Of a stretch of 64,000 bases of DNA, positions 8,044 through 15,248 are shown piece after piece (position 1 is the stretch's first letter; every line of letters starts with the position of its first letter). Source of the DNA: Rathayibacter sp. Leaf185 (GTDB lineage Bacteria > Actinomycetota > Actinomycetes > Actinomycetales > Microbacteriaceae); the NCBI RefSeq assembly GCF_001423885.1, contig NZ_LMPP01000001.1:1155543-1219542 (forward strand), read 5' to 3'. Position numbers and translations under genes: made by a program. A model generated the notes under the pieces. The model did no database searches and was not told the DNA's origin. It saw only the letters and a program-made list of their open reading frames with translations.

Positions 8044-8396
8044 GACACCCTCCTTCGTTCTCGGAGGTCGGCGCCCGTGATGCGGAGGTCGACCCGGCCG
8101 ATGGTGGAGCCGGTGAGCTCCAGGCACTGGGAGCGGATGGTGGTCTGCGCCGTGCTCAGGCGGGAGAGCAGCGTCCCTGAGGAGCGCCGATCCGTCTCGC
8201 CGAGGGGCGTGACGTGGATGGGGGCGTGCGCGGTGACGTGGAGGTGTCCTCCGTCGTCATCGAGCTCGACGGACACGTCGGACGCTGTGACGTTCAGCGC
8301 CTCCGCGGTGACGGCCGACACGACCCGGCGCACGGCGCGCGAGGTGATCGTCGTGCGGCCGTGGCGGGCCTGGTCGGCCATCACCGCCGCGGTCAC
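8040..8396 (-). CDS. Asp23/Gls24-like small protein
   Basis: 118 residues. The GTG at 8396 overlaps the preceding stop (GTGA), and its own stop overlaps the next GTG. The arrangement of helix (SRAVRRVVSAVTAEAL), strand (VSVELDDDGGHLHVTAHAPI) and final strand (RVDLRITGADL) resembles a shortened Asp23 domain in which the last strand carries the family's V-x-V-x-x-x-D/A-V-like ending. It has no membrane segment. It probably joins the Asp23-AmaP assembly at the membrane; no direct evidence beyond position and fold pattern. Confidence 0.7.
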   Translation of the reverse strand: MTAAVMADQARHGRTTITSRAVRRVVSAVTAEALNVTASDVSVELDDDGGHLHVTAHAPIHVTPLGETDRRSSGTLLSRLSTAQTTIRSQCLELTGSTIGRVDLRITGADLRERRRVS

Positions 8397-8581
8397 GAGG
8401 TCCGCCGCCCGCGGAGGGTGTCGGCCAGCGAGCGCAGATCGAGCTTGCCCTCGATCACCCGACCGACACCGAAGCCGATCGCCATGGCCAGGGCGACGAA
8501 GATCATCGCCCAGAAGCCGAAGGCGAGGGCCGCGAACGCGAGGACGGCGCCGAGGACGAGCCCTGAACGGGACGGAGTCAC
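8393..8581 (-). CDS. DUF2273-type small membrane protein
   Basis: 62 residues: two hydrophobic helices (LVLGAVLAFAALAFGFWAM and the following FVALAMAIGFGVGRVIEGK) and a short basic tail. DUF2273 proteins of this size are encoded beside Asp23 in many Gram-positives. The GTG start overlaps the Asp23 stop codon as GTGA (8581-8578), and the stop overlaps the next gene in the same way. Role unknown, probably a membrane partner of Asp23. Confidence 0.8.
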   Translation of the reverse strand: MTPSRSGLVLGAVLAFAALAFGFWAMIFVALAMAIGFGVGRVIEGKLDLRSLADTLRGRRTS

Positions 8582-9021
8582 TTGACGCGGCTCTCGGTGT
8601 CCTCGTCCTTGTCGTCCGAGGGGATGTAGACGTCGGCGACGGTCACGTTGACCTCGGTGACCTCCATGCCGACGACCGAGGAGATGGCCTCGGAGACGGC
8701 GGAGCGGATGCTGTCGGCGAGCTTCTGCAGCGCGACGGGGTACTCGGCGACGACGGTGATGTCGGCGGCGACCTGCTTCTCGCCGACCTCGACGGAGATG
8801 CCCTGGCCGCGGTCCTGCGCGTTGATCGCGTTGCGGATGGCGCCGATGGCGCGGGCGGCTCCGCCACCGAGGTCGTGGACGCCGGCGACCTCGCGGGCGG
8901 CGATGCCGGCGACCTTCTCGACGACGCCGTCGGCGATCGTGTTCTTGCCGGTCGAGGTCGAGGTGCCGTGCTTGGCCGAGGAGCCCGAGGCGAGGGTGGT
9001 GGCGGGGGTGACGTTGGTCAT
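8578..9021 (-). CDS. Asp23/Gls24 family envelope stress protein (first gene of operon)
   Basis: 147 residues and the best family match here: GKNTIADGVVEKVAGIAAREVAGVHDLGG, VEVGEKQVAADITVVAEYPV and EVNVTVADVYIPSD are hallmark Asp23 segments. Asp23 is an abundant membrane-associated protein induced by alkaline and envelope stress. GGAGAAGACC before the ATG at 9021 gives a good ribosome site. It heads a run of five genes linked by ATGA or GTGA overlaps down to amaP. The upstream 200 bp up to the AraC gene holds the probable promoter, which I could not locate. Confidence 0.88.
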   Translation of the reverse strand: MTNVTPATTLASGSSAKHGTSTSTGKNTIADGVVEKVAGIAAREVAGVHDLGGGAARAIGAIRNAINAQDRGQGISVEVGEKQVAADITVVAEYPVALQKLADSIRSAVSEAISSVVGMEVTEVNVTVADVYIPSDDKDEDTESRVK

Positions 9022-9223
9022 GGTCTTCTCCGATGTCGTGATGAGGAGGGGCGCGGTGTGTGCCGCGGTGCCGACGTTTCGCGGCACATGGATCAGACGT
9101 GCTCAGGGCCGCCGTCGTCCCGCCGGTTCAGCCGAAGTGCAGGCAACGTCGGGGGACGACGCGCTTCGCGGCCAGTCGCCGCGAGAGCCCATAGCGAGGC
9201 TGTTCGTCGAGCGGCCAGAGCAC

Positions 9224-10225
9224 TCAGGCGCGCAGGGTGTGACTCGGCTTCTCGGCGAATCGGGCCTGGTACGAGCTCGCGAAGCGGCCGAGATTGCCGA
9301 AGCCCCACTCGCGTGCCACGGCGGCGACGGTGGTCGAGTAGGGGTCGCCGGCCACGAGGTCGTTGCGGGCCCGATCGAGCCGGATGTCGCGCAGATAGAC
9401 CGAGGGCGAGACTCCGAGGTGGCGCTGCGTGGCCTGCTGCAGGGTGCGCGTGTGCAGCCCGGCGGCCCGCGCCGCGTCGGCCGGGGTGATCGGCTCGTGG
9501 GCGTGGTGCTGGAGGAAGTCGAGGGCGACCCTGGTCCGCGACGCGGACGGGCGGCGGAGGACGGCGGGCACGTCCCACGCGCGCCAGGGGAACAGCAGGA
9601 GCAGCGCGCGGGCGAGGTTGAGCTCGGCGGTGAAGCGGACGAGCGGGGCGATGGCGGCCGTCGCGAGCGCGGCACTCGCCTCCGACACCGCGGCGCGCCA
9701 CCGGACGAGCACGCTCGGATCGGGGTCGGCCTCGTGGTCGAAGGAGACGGGCTGCCGGGGGCCGGCGTGCGACTCGGTCGCGACGTCCTCGAGGAAACCG
9801 GGCCCGAAGTGGATCAGATTCTGGCGGTGGGGCCGGAAATCGAGGCCGAACTGCCGCTCCGCCGGGAACAGGAACGGCGCCGATGAGGCACCGGTCCGGG
9901 TGAACGGCCGGAGGTTGAGGACTCCCCCGCCGGCGCGGAACCAGCCCACGACGTACTCGCGCAGGTGCGGGACCTCGCCGATCAGCTCGCCGGCGCAGTC
10001 GGAGGTGCGCAGCGTCACGCGCTCGCTGCCGCGGTAGGCGTAGCGGAAGGAGAAATCGCGCGAGGCGGGGGAGACGCGGAAGGTCCCGCCTCCGTAGGCG
10101 TCGGCGTAGACGGCGGAGGCCTGGTCGGGATTCTCACCCGAGGCCTCGAAGCGCCGCTCGGCGCCGTCGTTCGGCGCCGCGTCGGAGGCGAAGGGGCTCC
10201 CCATCGTGAAGGTCGACCCGCTCAT
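9224..10225 (-). CDS. AraC family transcriptional regulator
   Basis: 333 residues from the ATG at 10225. The C-terminal 100 residues hold two helix-turn-helix motifs (TPADAARAAGLHTRTLQQATQRHLG and the later VAAVAREWGFGNLGRFASSYQARF), with the GF-x-x-x-x-x-F signature typical of AraC. The N-terminal 200 residues resemble the AraC-binding-like domain of regulators similar to FeaR/NitR (cupin-like). The effector is unknown. It lies on the same strand as the Asp23 operon but upstream of it, between the two arms of the Asp23/sigma locus. The start has no strong Shine-Dalgarno; a TTG at 10285 would add 20 residues. Confidence 0.85.
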   Translation of the reverse strand: MSGSTFTMGSPFASDAAPNDGAERRFEASGENPDQASAVYADAYGGGTFRVSPASRDFSFRYAYRGSERVTLRTSDCAGELIGEVPHLREYVVGWFRAGGGVLNLRPFTRTGASSAPFLFPAERQFGLDFRPHRQNLIHFGPGFLEDVATESHAGPRQPVSFDHEADPDPSVLVRWRAAVSEASAALATAAIAPLVRFTAELNLARALLLLFPWRAWDVPAVLRRPSASRTRVALDFLQHHAHEPITPADAARAAGLHTRTLQQATQRHLGVSPSVYLRDIRLDRARNDLVAGDPYSTTVAAVAREWGFGNLGRFASSYQARFAEKPSHTLRA

Positions 10226-10545
10226 GACGACTGCTCGAGCCGGCGGAGGAGGAAGGAGTGCATGACCGTGCTTCTCTCGTATCAAGGCCCTGTCGCGCGG
10301 ACACCGGCGGGCGTCGGACGGAGGGCGGTTGCAGTTCAGACGAGTCCGGAGGGCGAATCGTCACGGATTCGACCAGGATTCGACCCTCGCTCGGGTGACA
10401 GCGTCGTCGACGGAGGGCGGCTCTCTCGCACAGCGGCCATCCGCTCCGGCGGTCGAGTGTCAAGGCTGGTAGTCATTCGGAGCGGCGGTCAGACTGAGAT
10501 CGGCAGCGGCGCGGATCGACGGACCGCGGGCGACAGGAGGCGATC
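10226..10545. other. 320-bp intergenic region before the sigma factor gene
   Basis: No gene is supported here. It contains a tandem pair GGATTCGACC (10365-10374 and 10376-10385, period 11) preceded by an inverted half CGAATC at 10354, and two copies of ACGGAGGGCGG about 90 bp apart. These could be control sites for the sigma gene or for araC. I could not place a convincing promoter. Confidence 0.5.
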
Positions 10546-10548
10546 ATC
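10535..10548 (+). promoter_or_regulatory. Shine-Dalgarno followed by a likely ATC start codon
   Basis: AGGAGG (10535-10540), a 5-nt gap, then ATC at 10546. The frame is open back to a TGA at 10495 and contains no ATG, GTG or TTG before a GTG at 10615, which has no comparable ribosome site and would cut into sigma region 2. Confidence 0.6.
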
Positions 10549-11103
10549 GACGACGACGATCCCCTCCTCAACGCCTCGGACGCGACCCTCGCCTCCCGTG
10601 CCGTCGACGGCGATGTGGTGGCGTTCGAGCAGCTGGCGCGCCGACACGGCTCGCTGATGCGGGTCTACGCCGCCAAGCTCCTGGGGTCCGAGATCGAGTC
10701 GGACGACGTCGTCCAGGAGGCGTTCCTCACCGGCTGGCGGCAGCTCTCGGACCTCGACAGCCCGGCCCACATCCGCAACTGGCTGATGCGGATCGTGTCG
10801 CACAAGGCGATCGACCGGATCCGCGTCCGCCGCCGCCACGACGACATCGACGACTGGGACCCGCCCGCTCCCGCCGAGTACTCGCCCGAGCGCGTCGTCG
10901 AAGCCCGCCTCCAGCTGGACGCCGTCTGGGAAGCGCTGGACCGATTGCCCGCCGATCAGCGACGCTGTTGGCTACTCCGAGAGACCGCCGGCTACAGCTA
11001 CCAGGAGATCGCCGACGCTCTCGACCTCCCCGTCTCGACCGTCCGCGGACTCCTCGCGCGGGCCCGGCGATTCCTGCTCCACGAACTGGAGGCATGGCGA
11101 TGA
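10546..11103 (+). CDS. Sigma-70 family (ECF-type) RNA polymerase sigma factor
   Basis: 185 residues if ATC at 10546 is the start. Region 2 is clear (DVVAFEQLARRHG, DDVVQEAFLTGWRQL, IRNWLMRIVSHKAIDRIRVRR), as is region 4 (LDRLPADQRRCWLLRETAGYSYQEIADAL followed by VSTVRGLLARARRFL). Directing RNA polymerase to stress promoters is the likely role. It is translationally coupled (ATGA) to two Asp23-like genes, so these probably form its regulatory or output module; there is no zinc anti-sigma factor next to it. If the alternative GTG at 10615 were used, 23 residues including the start of region 2.1 would be lost. Confidence 0.85.
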   Translation: MDDDDPLLNASDATLASRAVDGDVVAFEQLARRHGSLMRVYAAKLLGSEIESDDVVQEAFLTGWRQLSDLDSPAHIRNWLMRIVSHKAIDRIRVRRRHDDIDDWDPPAPAEYSPERVVEARLQLDAVWEALDRLPADQRRCWLLRETAGYSYQEIADALDLPVSTVRGLLARARRFLLHELEAWR

Positions 11104-11780
11104 CGCCCGATGACGACGCTGTGCCGAGGGACGACGCTGTGCCGAGGGTGCCGGTGGACGGCGCTCCGCCGCTCGATGACGCGGGGGCCGACGCCGGCGA
11201 CGGCTCCGCGACCGACGACGACCTCGACGGCCACACGCTGGACGAGCTGAGCGACTACCTCGACCGCGGGCGGCAGCCGTACGACCCGTCGATCGAGGAC
11301 TCGGCCGCGTGCCGCCTCGCCCTGGCGAACCTCACCCGCCTCAACGAGCTCTCGGCGCGGGCGCTGCGGCGCGAATCCGAGCGCGAGCCCGATCGCGACG
11401 AGGTGTGGATCGCCGGACTGCTCGACGCGATCCGCGCCGAGGTCCGTTCCGGGCGCGACGTGCCCGTCCGGCACCCCGACCCGACTCTGCGGCTCGCGCT
11501 GACGGAGGCGGCGGTCCGCGGCATGATCCGCCGCGCCGGCGACACGATGGGCGGCGTCATCATGGGCCGCTGCACGCTCGACGGCGACGTCGCGACTCCC
11601 GGCGCGGTCATCCGGGTCGACGTGACCTTCGCGCTCGAGTTCGGACTGGCCGTCGCAAACGTCGCCGACAGGCTGCGCGAGCGCATCCGCTACGCCCTCG
11701 AACGCCACACCGAGCTCGTCGTCGGCGCGATCGACGTCACCGTCGACGACGTCTACCCCCGCCGAGAGGACCGAGCGTGA
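11100..11780 (+). CDS. Asp23-like protein coupled to the sigma factor
   Basis: 226 residues. A disordered acidic N-terminus begins with an exact 18-bp tandem duplication (DDAVPR twice). A helical part around LDELSDYLDRGRQPYDPSIED recalls anti-sigma or adaptor-like regions. The C-terminal 100 residues (VIRVDVTFALEFGLAV, DVTVDDVYPRRED) match the Asp23 fold and its V-x-V-x-D-V-Y ending. The ATG at 11100 is 7 nt from GGAGG and overlaps the sigma stop; the ATG at 11094 is too close to that site. It may sense envelope state and control the sigma factor; this is inference. Confidence 0.75.
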   Translation: MTPDDDAVPRDDAVPRVPVDGAPPLDDAGADAGDGSATDDDLDGHTLDELSDYLDRGRQPYDPSIEDSAACRLALANLTRLNELSARALRRESEREPDRDEVWIAGLLDAIRAEVRSGRDVPVRHPDPTLRLALTEAAVRGMIRRAGDTMGGVIMGRCTLDGDVATPGAVIRVDVTFALEFGLAVANVADRLRERIRYALERHTELVVGAIDVTVDDVYPRREDRA

Positions 11781-12121
11781 CCGACGACACCGAGCTCTCG
11801 CAGCGGCTCACCGCCGCGATCCGCGACACGGAGGGAGTGGCCGGCGTGTATCCGGCGCAGCCCGTGCTCGAGGCGGCGGCCGACGCGATCGCCGTGAAGC
11901 TCGCGCTGCGGCAGCCCGACGTGCTGGTCGACATCGACCGCTCTGACGGATTCACCACGGTGAGCGCGCACATCTCGACGGTCGCGGCGCTGCCCGCCCC
12001 CGACACCCTGCGCGCCGTGGGCGAGCTGGTGCGCGGCATGCTCGAGGCCGAACTGTCGGGCCCGTTCGCCGTCAACGTGAAGGTGCGCCTGATCGAGGAC
12101 TCGGGGCGCCGCGAGGGCTGA
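11777..12121 (+). CDS. Small Asp23-like protein
   Basis: 114 residues, GTG overlapping the preceding stop (GTGA). It shows a short helix with GVAGVYPAQPVLEAAADAIAVKL, a strand VLVDIDRSDGFTTVSAHISTV and a final VNVKVRLIED strand, a reduced Asp23-like fold. No membrane segment. It completes the three-gene sigma/Asp23 operon. The partner is probably the longer Asp23-like protein just upstream; function is otherwise unknown. Confidence 0.7.
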   Translation: MTDDTELSQRLTAAIRDTEGVAGVYPAQPVLEAAADAIAVKLALRQPDVLVDIDRSDGFTTVSAHISTVAALPAPDTLRAVGELVRGMLEAELSGPFAVNVKVRLIEDSGRREG

Positions 12122-12196
12122 GCCACTCGGCGAGTCTCTGTTCTGACGCAGGTGCCGCTGCTCGATGCCTGACCGAGAAGGGGGGTGTCGAACGCG

Positions 12197-12442
12197 TCAG
12201 GCGTCCTGCGGGCGCGCGTCCACGGCGTGCGCCTCCTCCTTGCCGACGCGCGTGACGGCGCAGCAGTGCGAGCACTCGAGCAGATAGCGGGTCGAGACCG
12301 TGAGCAGGGGCACGAAGAAGAGCGAGAGCCGGGTGCGGCTGCGCAGGACGCGCTGCTCGGCGCGCACTCCGCAGACCCGGCAGACGGAGACGAGGACGCG
12401 CAGGACGTCCTCGACGGAGCGGGTTCCGAAGATGAGCAGCAT
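12197..12442 (-). CDS. Zinc-ribbon-like small membrane protein
   Basis: 81 residues. Two cysteine pairs, CRVCG near residue 21 and CSHC near residue 58, flank a hydrophobic stretch (LSLFFVPLLTVSTRYLLE), as in bacterial zinc-ribbon membrane proteins of unknown function. The ATG at 12442 is chosen because TAGGCT (12455-12450) lies 7 nt upstream, giving a leaderless message; a longer frame to 12475 would cover this box. Function unknown. Confidence 0.75.
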   Translation of the reverse strand: MLLIFGTRSVEDVLRVLVSVCRVCGVRAEQRVLRSRTRLSLFFVPLLTVSTRYLLECSHCCAVTRVGKEEAHAVDARPQDA

Positions 12443-12449
12443 GCACCCG

Positions 12450-12455
12450 AGCCTA
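12450..12455 (-). promoter_or_regulatory. Leaderless -10 box TAGGCT
   Basis: TAGGCT, 7-nt gap, then ATG of the zinc-ribbon protein at 12442. Confidence 0.65.
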
Positions 12456-12519
12456 CGGAGGCGTCGCCGGGTCACCGGAGGGGGGTTGCGGCGCGCACGC
12501 GGGTCATCGGATTTCCGCG

Positions 12520-12543
12520 AAGACCCCGCCTGCGGGGCGTCTT
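12520..12543 (-). terminator. GC hairpin after the small membrane protein gene
   Basis: AAGAC, two unpaired bases, then CCCGC pair with complementary bases across a CTG loop. It lies 20 bp past the stop of the gene at 12563-12763 and could end its transcript. It has no clear T-run. Confidence 0.45.
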
Positions 12544-12562
12544 TCCGGGGGAACCCGACGGC

Positions 12563-12763
12563 TCAGCGCTTATCGCGGCGGAAACGGGACTCGCGGCCGG
12601 CGATGTGCACGCCGATGCCCGTCACGCCGACGGCGAACGCCGTGATCACTCCGACGAAGGCGATGTCGTGGCCCGCGCCGAAGGCGAAGGCGGCGACGAG
12701 GAGCCCGATGGCCGCGACGACGACGACGAACGTGCCCGCGATCTCTCCTGCGCTGCGCTGCAT
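12563..12763 (-). CDS. Small two-helix membrane protein
   Basis: 66 residues: two hydrophobic helices (FVVVVAAIGLLVAAFAFGAG and FVGVITAFAVGVTGIGVHIA) with a short basic C-terminus (GRESRFRRDKR). CAGGCT (12775-12770) with a 6-nt gap to the ATG fits the leaderless pattern of this window; GGAGG within that gap is too close to act as a ribosome site. No homologue recognised. Confidence 0.65.
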   Translation of the reverse strand: MQRSAGEIAGTFVVVVAAIGLLVAAFAFGAGHDIAFVGVITAFAVGVTGIGVHIAGRESRFRRDKR

Positions 12764-12838
12764 GCCTCCAGCCTGCGGCCGGAACGGGTCCCCCGCAATG
12801 CCGGGAAGATGAACAGGACCCTCGTCGCGCCAGGAGCG

Positions 12839-13717
12839 TCAGCCTCGGAGCGCTCCCGCCGCGTACGACGCATCGCGCTGCAGCCTCCGCGAGCCCGCGT
12901 AGTCGGCCAGCGCGTGGTCCGCGGGCGCATCGTCTCCCGCGAGCAGCGCCTGCGCTCTGGCGAGCCTGGCCCGCCGGATCTCGCCGAAGACCGTCGTCCC
13001 GTGCCGCGCGAACATCCTCTGCAGGGTCCGCTTCGGCACCTCCAGCCGGGTGCTGAGCTCGTGCACCGACAGCGCCGGGTCCGCCGACATCGCCGAGATC
13101 AGGGCGAGCGCGGCGGTGTACGCGTCGCCCCCTTCTTCTCGCGGCAGTGATGTCAGGAGGAGAGCGCCGGCGAGCTGCTCGAGAGCCGCGCCCAGGAGGG
13201 GGAACGAGGCGCACTCGGGATCGGGCCGTGCACCGAAGACCGCGTTGGTCATCGCGACCAGGATCCTGCGGGCAGCGGCGTCGGCCGGGGCGTCGAGCGC
13301 GCCGGCGTTCTCGGGGGCGGCGATCAGGGGGCGGGCGAGCTCGATCTCGATCCGCGCGGTCCGCGCCTCCGTCACCACGGTGAAGGCGGTCTCGCGACGG
13401 AGGAACGCGACGCCACCCACGCCGACCCGCACCTCGGCCTCGGCCGGGTCGTCGGGCAGCACGGCCAGCGTTCCGTCGAGCGGGATCAGCATCCGGATGC
13501 CCTCGCCGGCGTCCGGGCGCCGCGAGAACCGTCCGGGAGTGTGCCAGATCCGCAGCACCTCGAGCCCGTCGTGGCGCAGCACATCGGCCACGATCCGCAG
13601 CGGAGCGGACGGACGACCCTGCAGGCCGACGTCGCTCAGCCAGGCCGCGGCCGACAGATCCCCGCGCTCTCCTCCTCGGACGAACGACGACCTCTCACTA
13701 GGCGCGATGACTCTCAC
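12839..13717 (-). CDS. AraC family transcriptional regulator
   Basis: 292 residues from the GTG at 13717, which follows GGGAG by 6 nt. The C-terminal part has the AraC helix-turn-helix (LSVHELSTRLEVPKRTLQRMF, then GEIRRARLARAQALL). The N-terminal part reads as a beta-rich AraC-binding-like (cupin-type) sensor. The second HTH (ADHALADYAGSRRLQRDASYAAG) is degenerate. Several phased repeats of the form ATTCACCC lie 85-200 bp upstream and may be its operator, shared with the divergent membrane protein gene at 14036. Confidence 0.82.
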   Translation of the reverse strand: MRVIAPSERSSFVRGGERGDLSAAAWLSDVGLQGRPSAPLRIVADVLRHDGLEVLRIWHTPGRFSRRPDAGEGIRMLIPLDGTLAVLPDDPAEAEVRVGVGGVAFLRRETAFTVVTEARTARIEIELARPLIAAPENAGALDAPADAAARRILVAMTNAVFGARPDPECASFPLLGAALEQLAGALLLTSLPREEGGDAYTAALALISAMSADPALSVHELSTRLEVPKRTLQRMFARHGTTVFGEIRRARLARAQALLAGDDAPADHALADYAGSRRLQRDASYAAGALRG

Positions 13718-14035
13718 GTCGACTCCCTGCTGTCCGCCTCGCGCCGGTTCGGGTGACACGAGACGCCCAGCGTGGCGCGGAAGGACGGGAATCCGCAGAT
13801 CATTCACCCGCCGGAAGCGGTAATTCATCCGTGTGGGGAAGGGGGCAGAGTTCTGTACCGCGCAGAATGACGGACCAGAGAAGGTCATTCACCCCTGGTG
13901 GGCGTGATTTCACCCGTCATCGCAGTGACTTTCATCAGATGAATCGCAGCAGAGCACGGGCGTCGAGGTGGGCCGCGCTGCCGATCGACCTGCGGGCCGC
14001 CGATCCCGGCTTCGGGCGTCTGCGAGGCTGCCAGC
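13718..14035. other. 318-bp intergenic region with phased direct repeats
   Basis: No gene is supported. ATTCACCC (13802) and ATTCATCC (13823) are 21 bp apart; ATTCACCC (13887), TTTCACCC (13908) and TTTCATCA (13930) are 21 and 22 bp apart. The spacing and same-direction arrangement resemble AraC half-sites. Confidence 0.7.
14024..14029 (+). promoter_or_regulatory. Leaderless -10-like box GAGGCT
   Basis: GAGGCT, 6-nt gap, then ATG at 14036. It deviates from TAnnnT at the first base, so support is moderate. Confidence 0.4.
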
Positions 14036-14614
14036 ATGACCGCCGACCGCAGTCCCGATCCCCGCACCGGCTCGACGCCGCCTCCGCTCGCCGATCCTCG
14101 GCGGTTCGGGGCGGTGATCGGGCTGGTCGGGGCGGCGGTCTTCGTCTTCTCGTACACGCCGGGGTTCACCGATCCGCTGTCGATCAGTGTGCGCGTCGTC
14201 ACGATCGCGGCGATCGGCGCGGCGCTCTGGCTGCTGTTCGCGCGGCCGCGGTTCCTCGGGCCGTTCGTGCCGCCGCCCCGATCGCGGATCATCGTCTACG
14301 TCTGCTGCGTCGTCGCGGAGTTCGCGCTCATCGCGATCGGGACCGGCCTGCTCGAGTCGGCGGGACGCTCCGACCTGCGACCCGCCCTCATCGCGGCGGT
14401 CGTGGGGCTGCACTTCCTCCCGTTCGCGTGGGCGTTCGCCGAGCGCATGTTCGTCGTGCTCGGCTGCGCCCTCGTCGCGCTGGGTGGCGCGGGCCTCCTG
14501 CTCGCGAGCGGGAGCGCGGCTCGTGGAGCCGCCGTCACCTCGGGAGTCGTGATGGCGGTGATCCTCGTCGCGTACGGCGCGGGGGCATTCGCTCCCCGCG
14601 CGCGCACGACCTGA
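14036..14614 (+). CDS. Hypothetical integral membrane protein
   Basis: 192 residues. A polar N-terminus of about 25 residues is followed by six hydrophobic segments spread to the C-terminus, with short loops (for example FLGPFVPPPRSR). It has no transporter motif I recognise. The size and layout resemble DUF7010-like or other small actinobacterial membrane proteins, but I will not name it. Divergent from the AraC gene, so control by that regulator through the phased repeats is plausible. Confidence 0.65.
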   Translation: MTADRSPDPRTGSTPPPLADPRRFGAVIGLVGAAVFVFSYTPGFTDPLSISVRVVTIAAIGAALWLLFARPRFLGPFVPPPRSRIIVYVCCVVAEFALIAIGTGLLESAGRSDLRPALIAAVVGLHFLPFAWAFAERMFVVLGCALVALGGAGLLLASGSAARGAAVTSGVVMAVILVAYGAGAFAPRARTT

Positions 14615-14680
14615 GGGACCGACCCGTCGCGAGTGGTCGCTGCGAGCGGATCGAGGCGACCGATCGCGGCGGATCGATCC

Positions 14681-14733
14681 GTCATCGGGTGCGACGCCGT
14701 CATCGGGTGCGACGCCGTTATCGGTGGGGACGG
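14681..14733. repeat. 18-bp tandem repeat, 2.9 copies
   Basis: GTCATCGGGTGCGACGCC occurs twice head-to-tail (14681-14698, 14699-14716) and a degenerate third copy follows. It lies upstream of the gene at 14784. Confidence 0.85.
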
Positions 14734-14783
14734 GGCCCCGCAAGCCCGAGCGGGAGCCGGAAGCGTCCGAACACAATGGAGGC

Positions 14784-15131
14784 ATGAAGCAGCTGACCTA
14801 CGCCTCCAAGAGCTTCGTCACCACCGACGCCGTGACCGAGGCGCTCCTCGACCTGGTGACGGCGATCGACCGGCAGGAGCACTCGGAGGCGGTGACCGTC
14901 CCCGCGTTCACGGATGACGGACGGCTGATCGAGACGATGATGACCCTCGACGCGAGCAGCGAGATCGTCGCGATCCCCGTCGATCTCGACGTCGCCGACG
15001 AGGACGCCGCGCAGGCGGCCCTCGACACCGCGATCGACGACATCCGCTCGCGCATCAAGAGCAACCGCCCGACGATCGCCCGCCCGGTCATCGACGACGA
15101 CCCGGCGCCGTACAACTACGAAGAGTTCTGA
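14784..15131 (+). CDS. Small hypothetical protein, paralogue of 19378-19740
   Basis: 115 residues. MKQLTYASKSFVTTDAVTEALL aligns with MKRLRYAGGSLLVGDSVAHALL of the gene at 19378, and similarity continues through the T-D/E-D-G-x-x-x-E motif, so they are paralogues. The C-terminus ends DPAPYNYEEF, acidic. This small family seems to travel with DUF7882-type genes in this genus; here it stands alone. CACAAT with a 6-nt gap suggests a leaderless message. Function unknown. Confidence 0.75.
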   Translation: MKQLTYASKSFVTTDAVTEALLDLVTAIDRQEHSEAVTVPAFTDDGRLIETMMTLDASSEIVAIPVDLDVADEDAAQAALDTAIDDIRSRIKSNRPTIARPVIDDDPAPYNYEEF

Positions 15132-15248
15132 GCCGCCCCCTGGCCGACAGGACGACCGTCGAGCAGTCGCTGCGGAGCACGTCGAGCCCCCGCCGCCGCT
15201 TGCTACCGTGGCGGGGCACCCTCCGCGGGGCGCGAACGGAGGGCGACG

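Noticed and set aside
10121-10657. Plus-strand frame from ATG 10262 after GGAGG-like sequence
   Set aside because: Low-complexity, arginine- and serine-rich, no domain, and it overlaps the sigma gene start in another frame.
14681-14733. Possible CRISPR or origin iteron array
   Set aside because: Only three tandem copies without spacers; no cas, rep or dnaA genes near.
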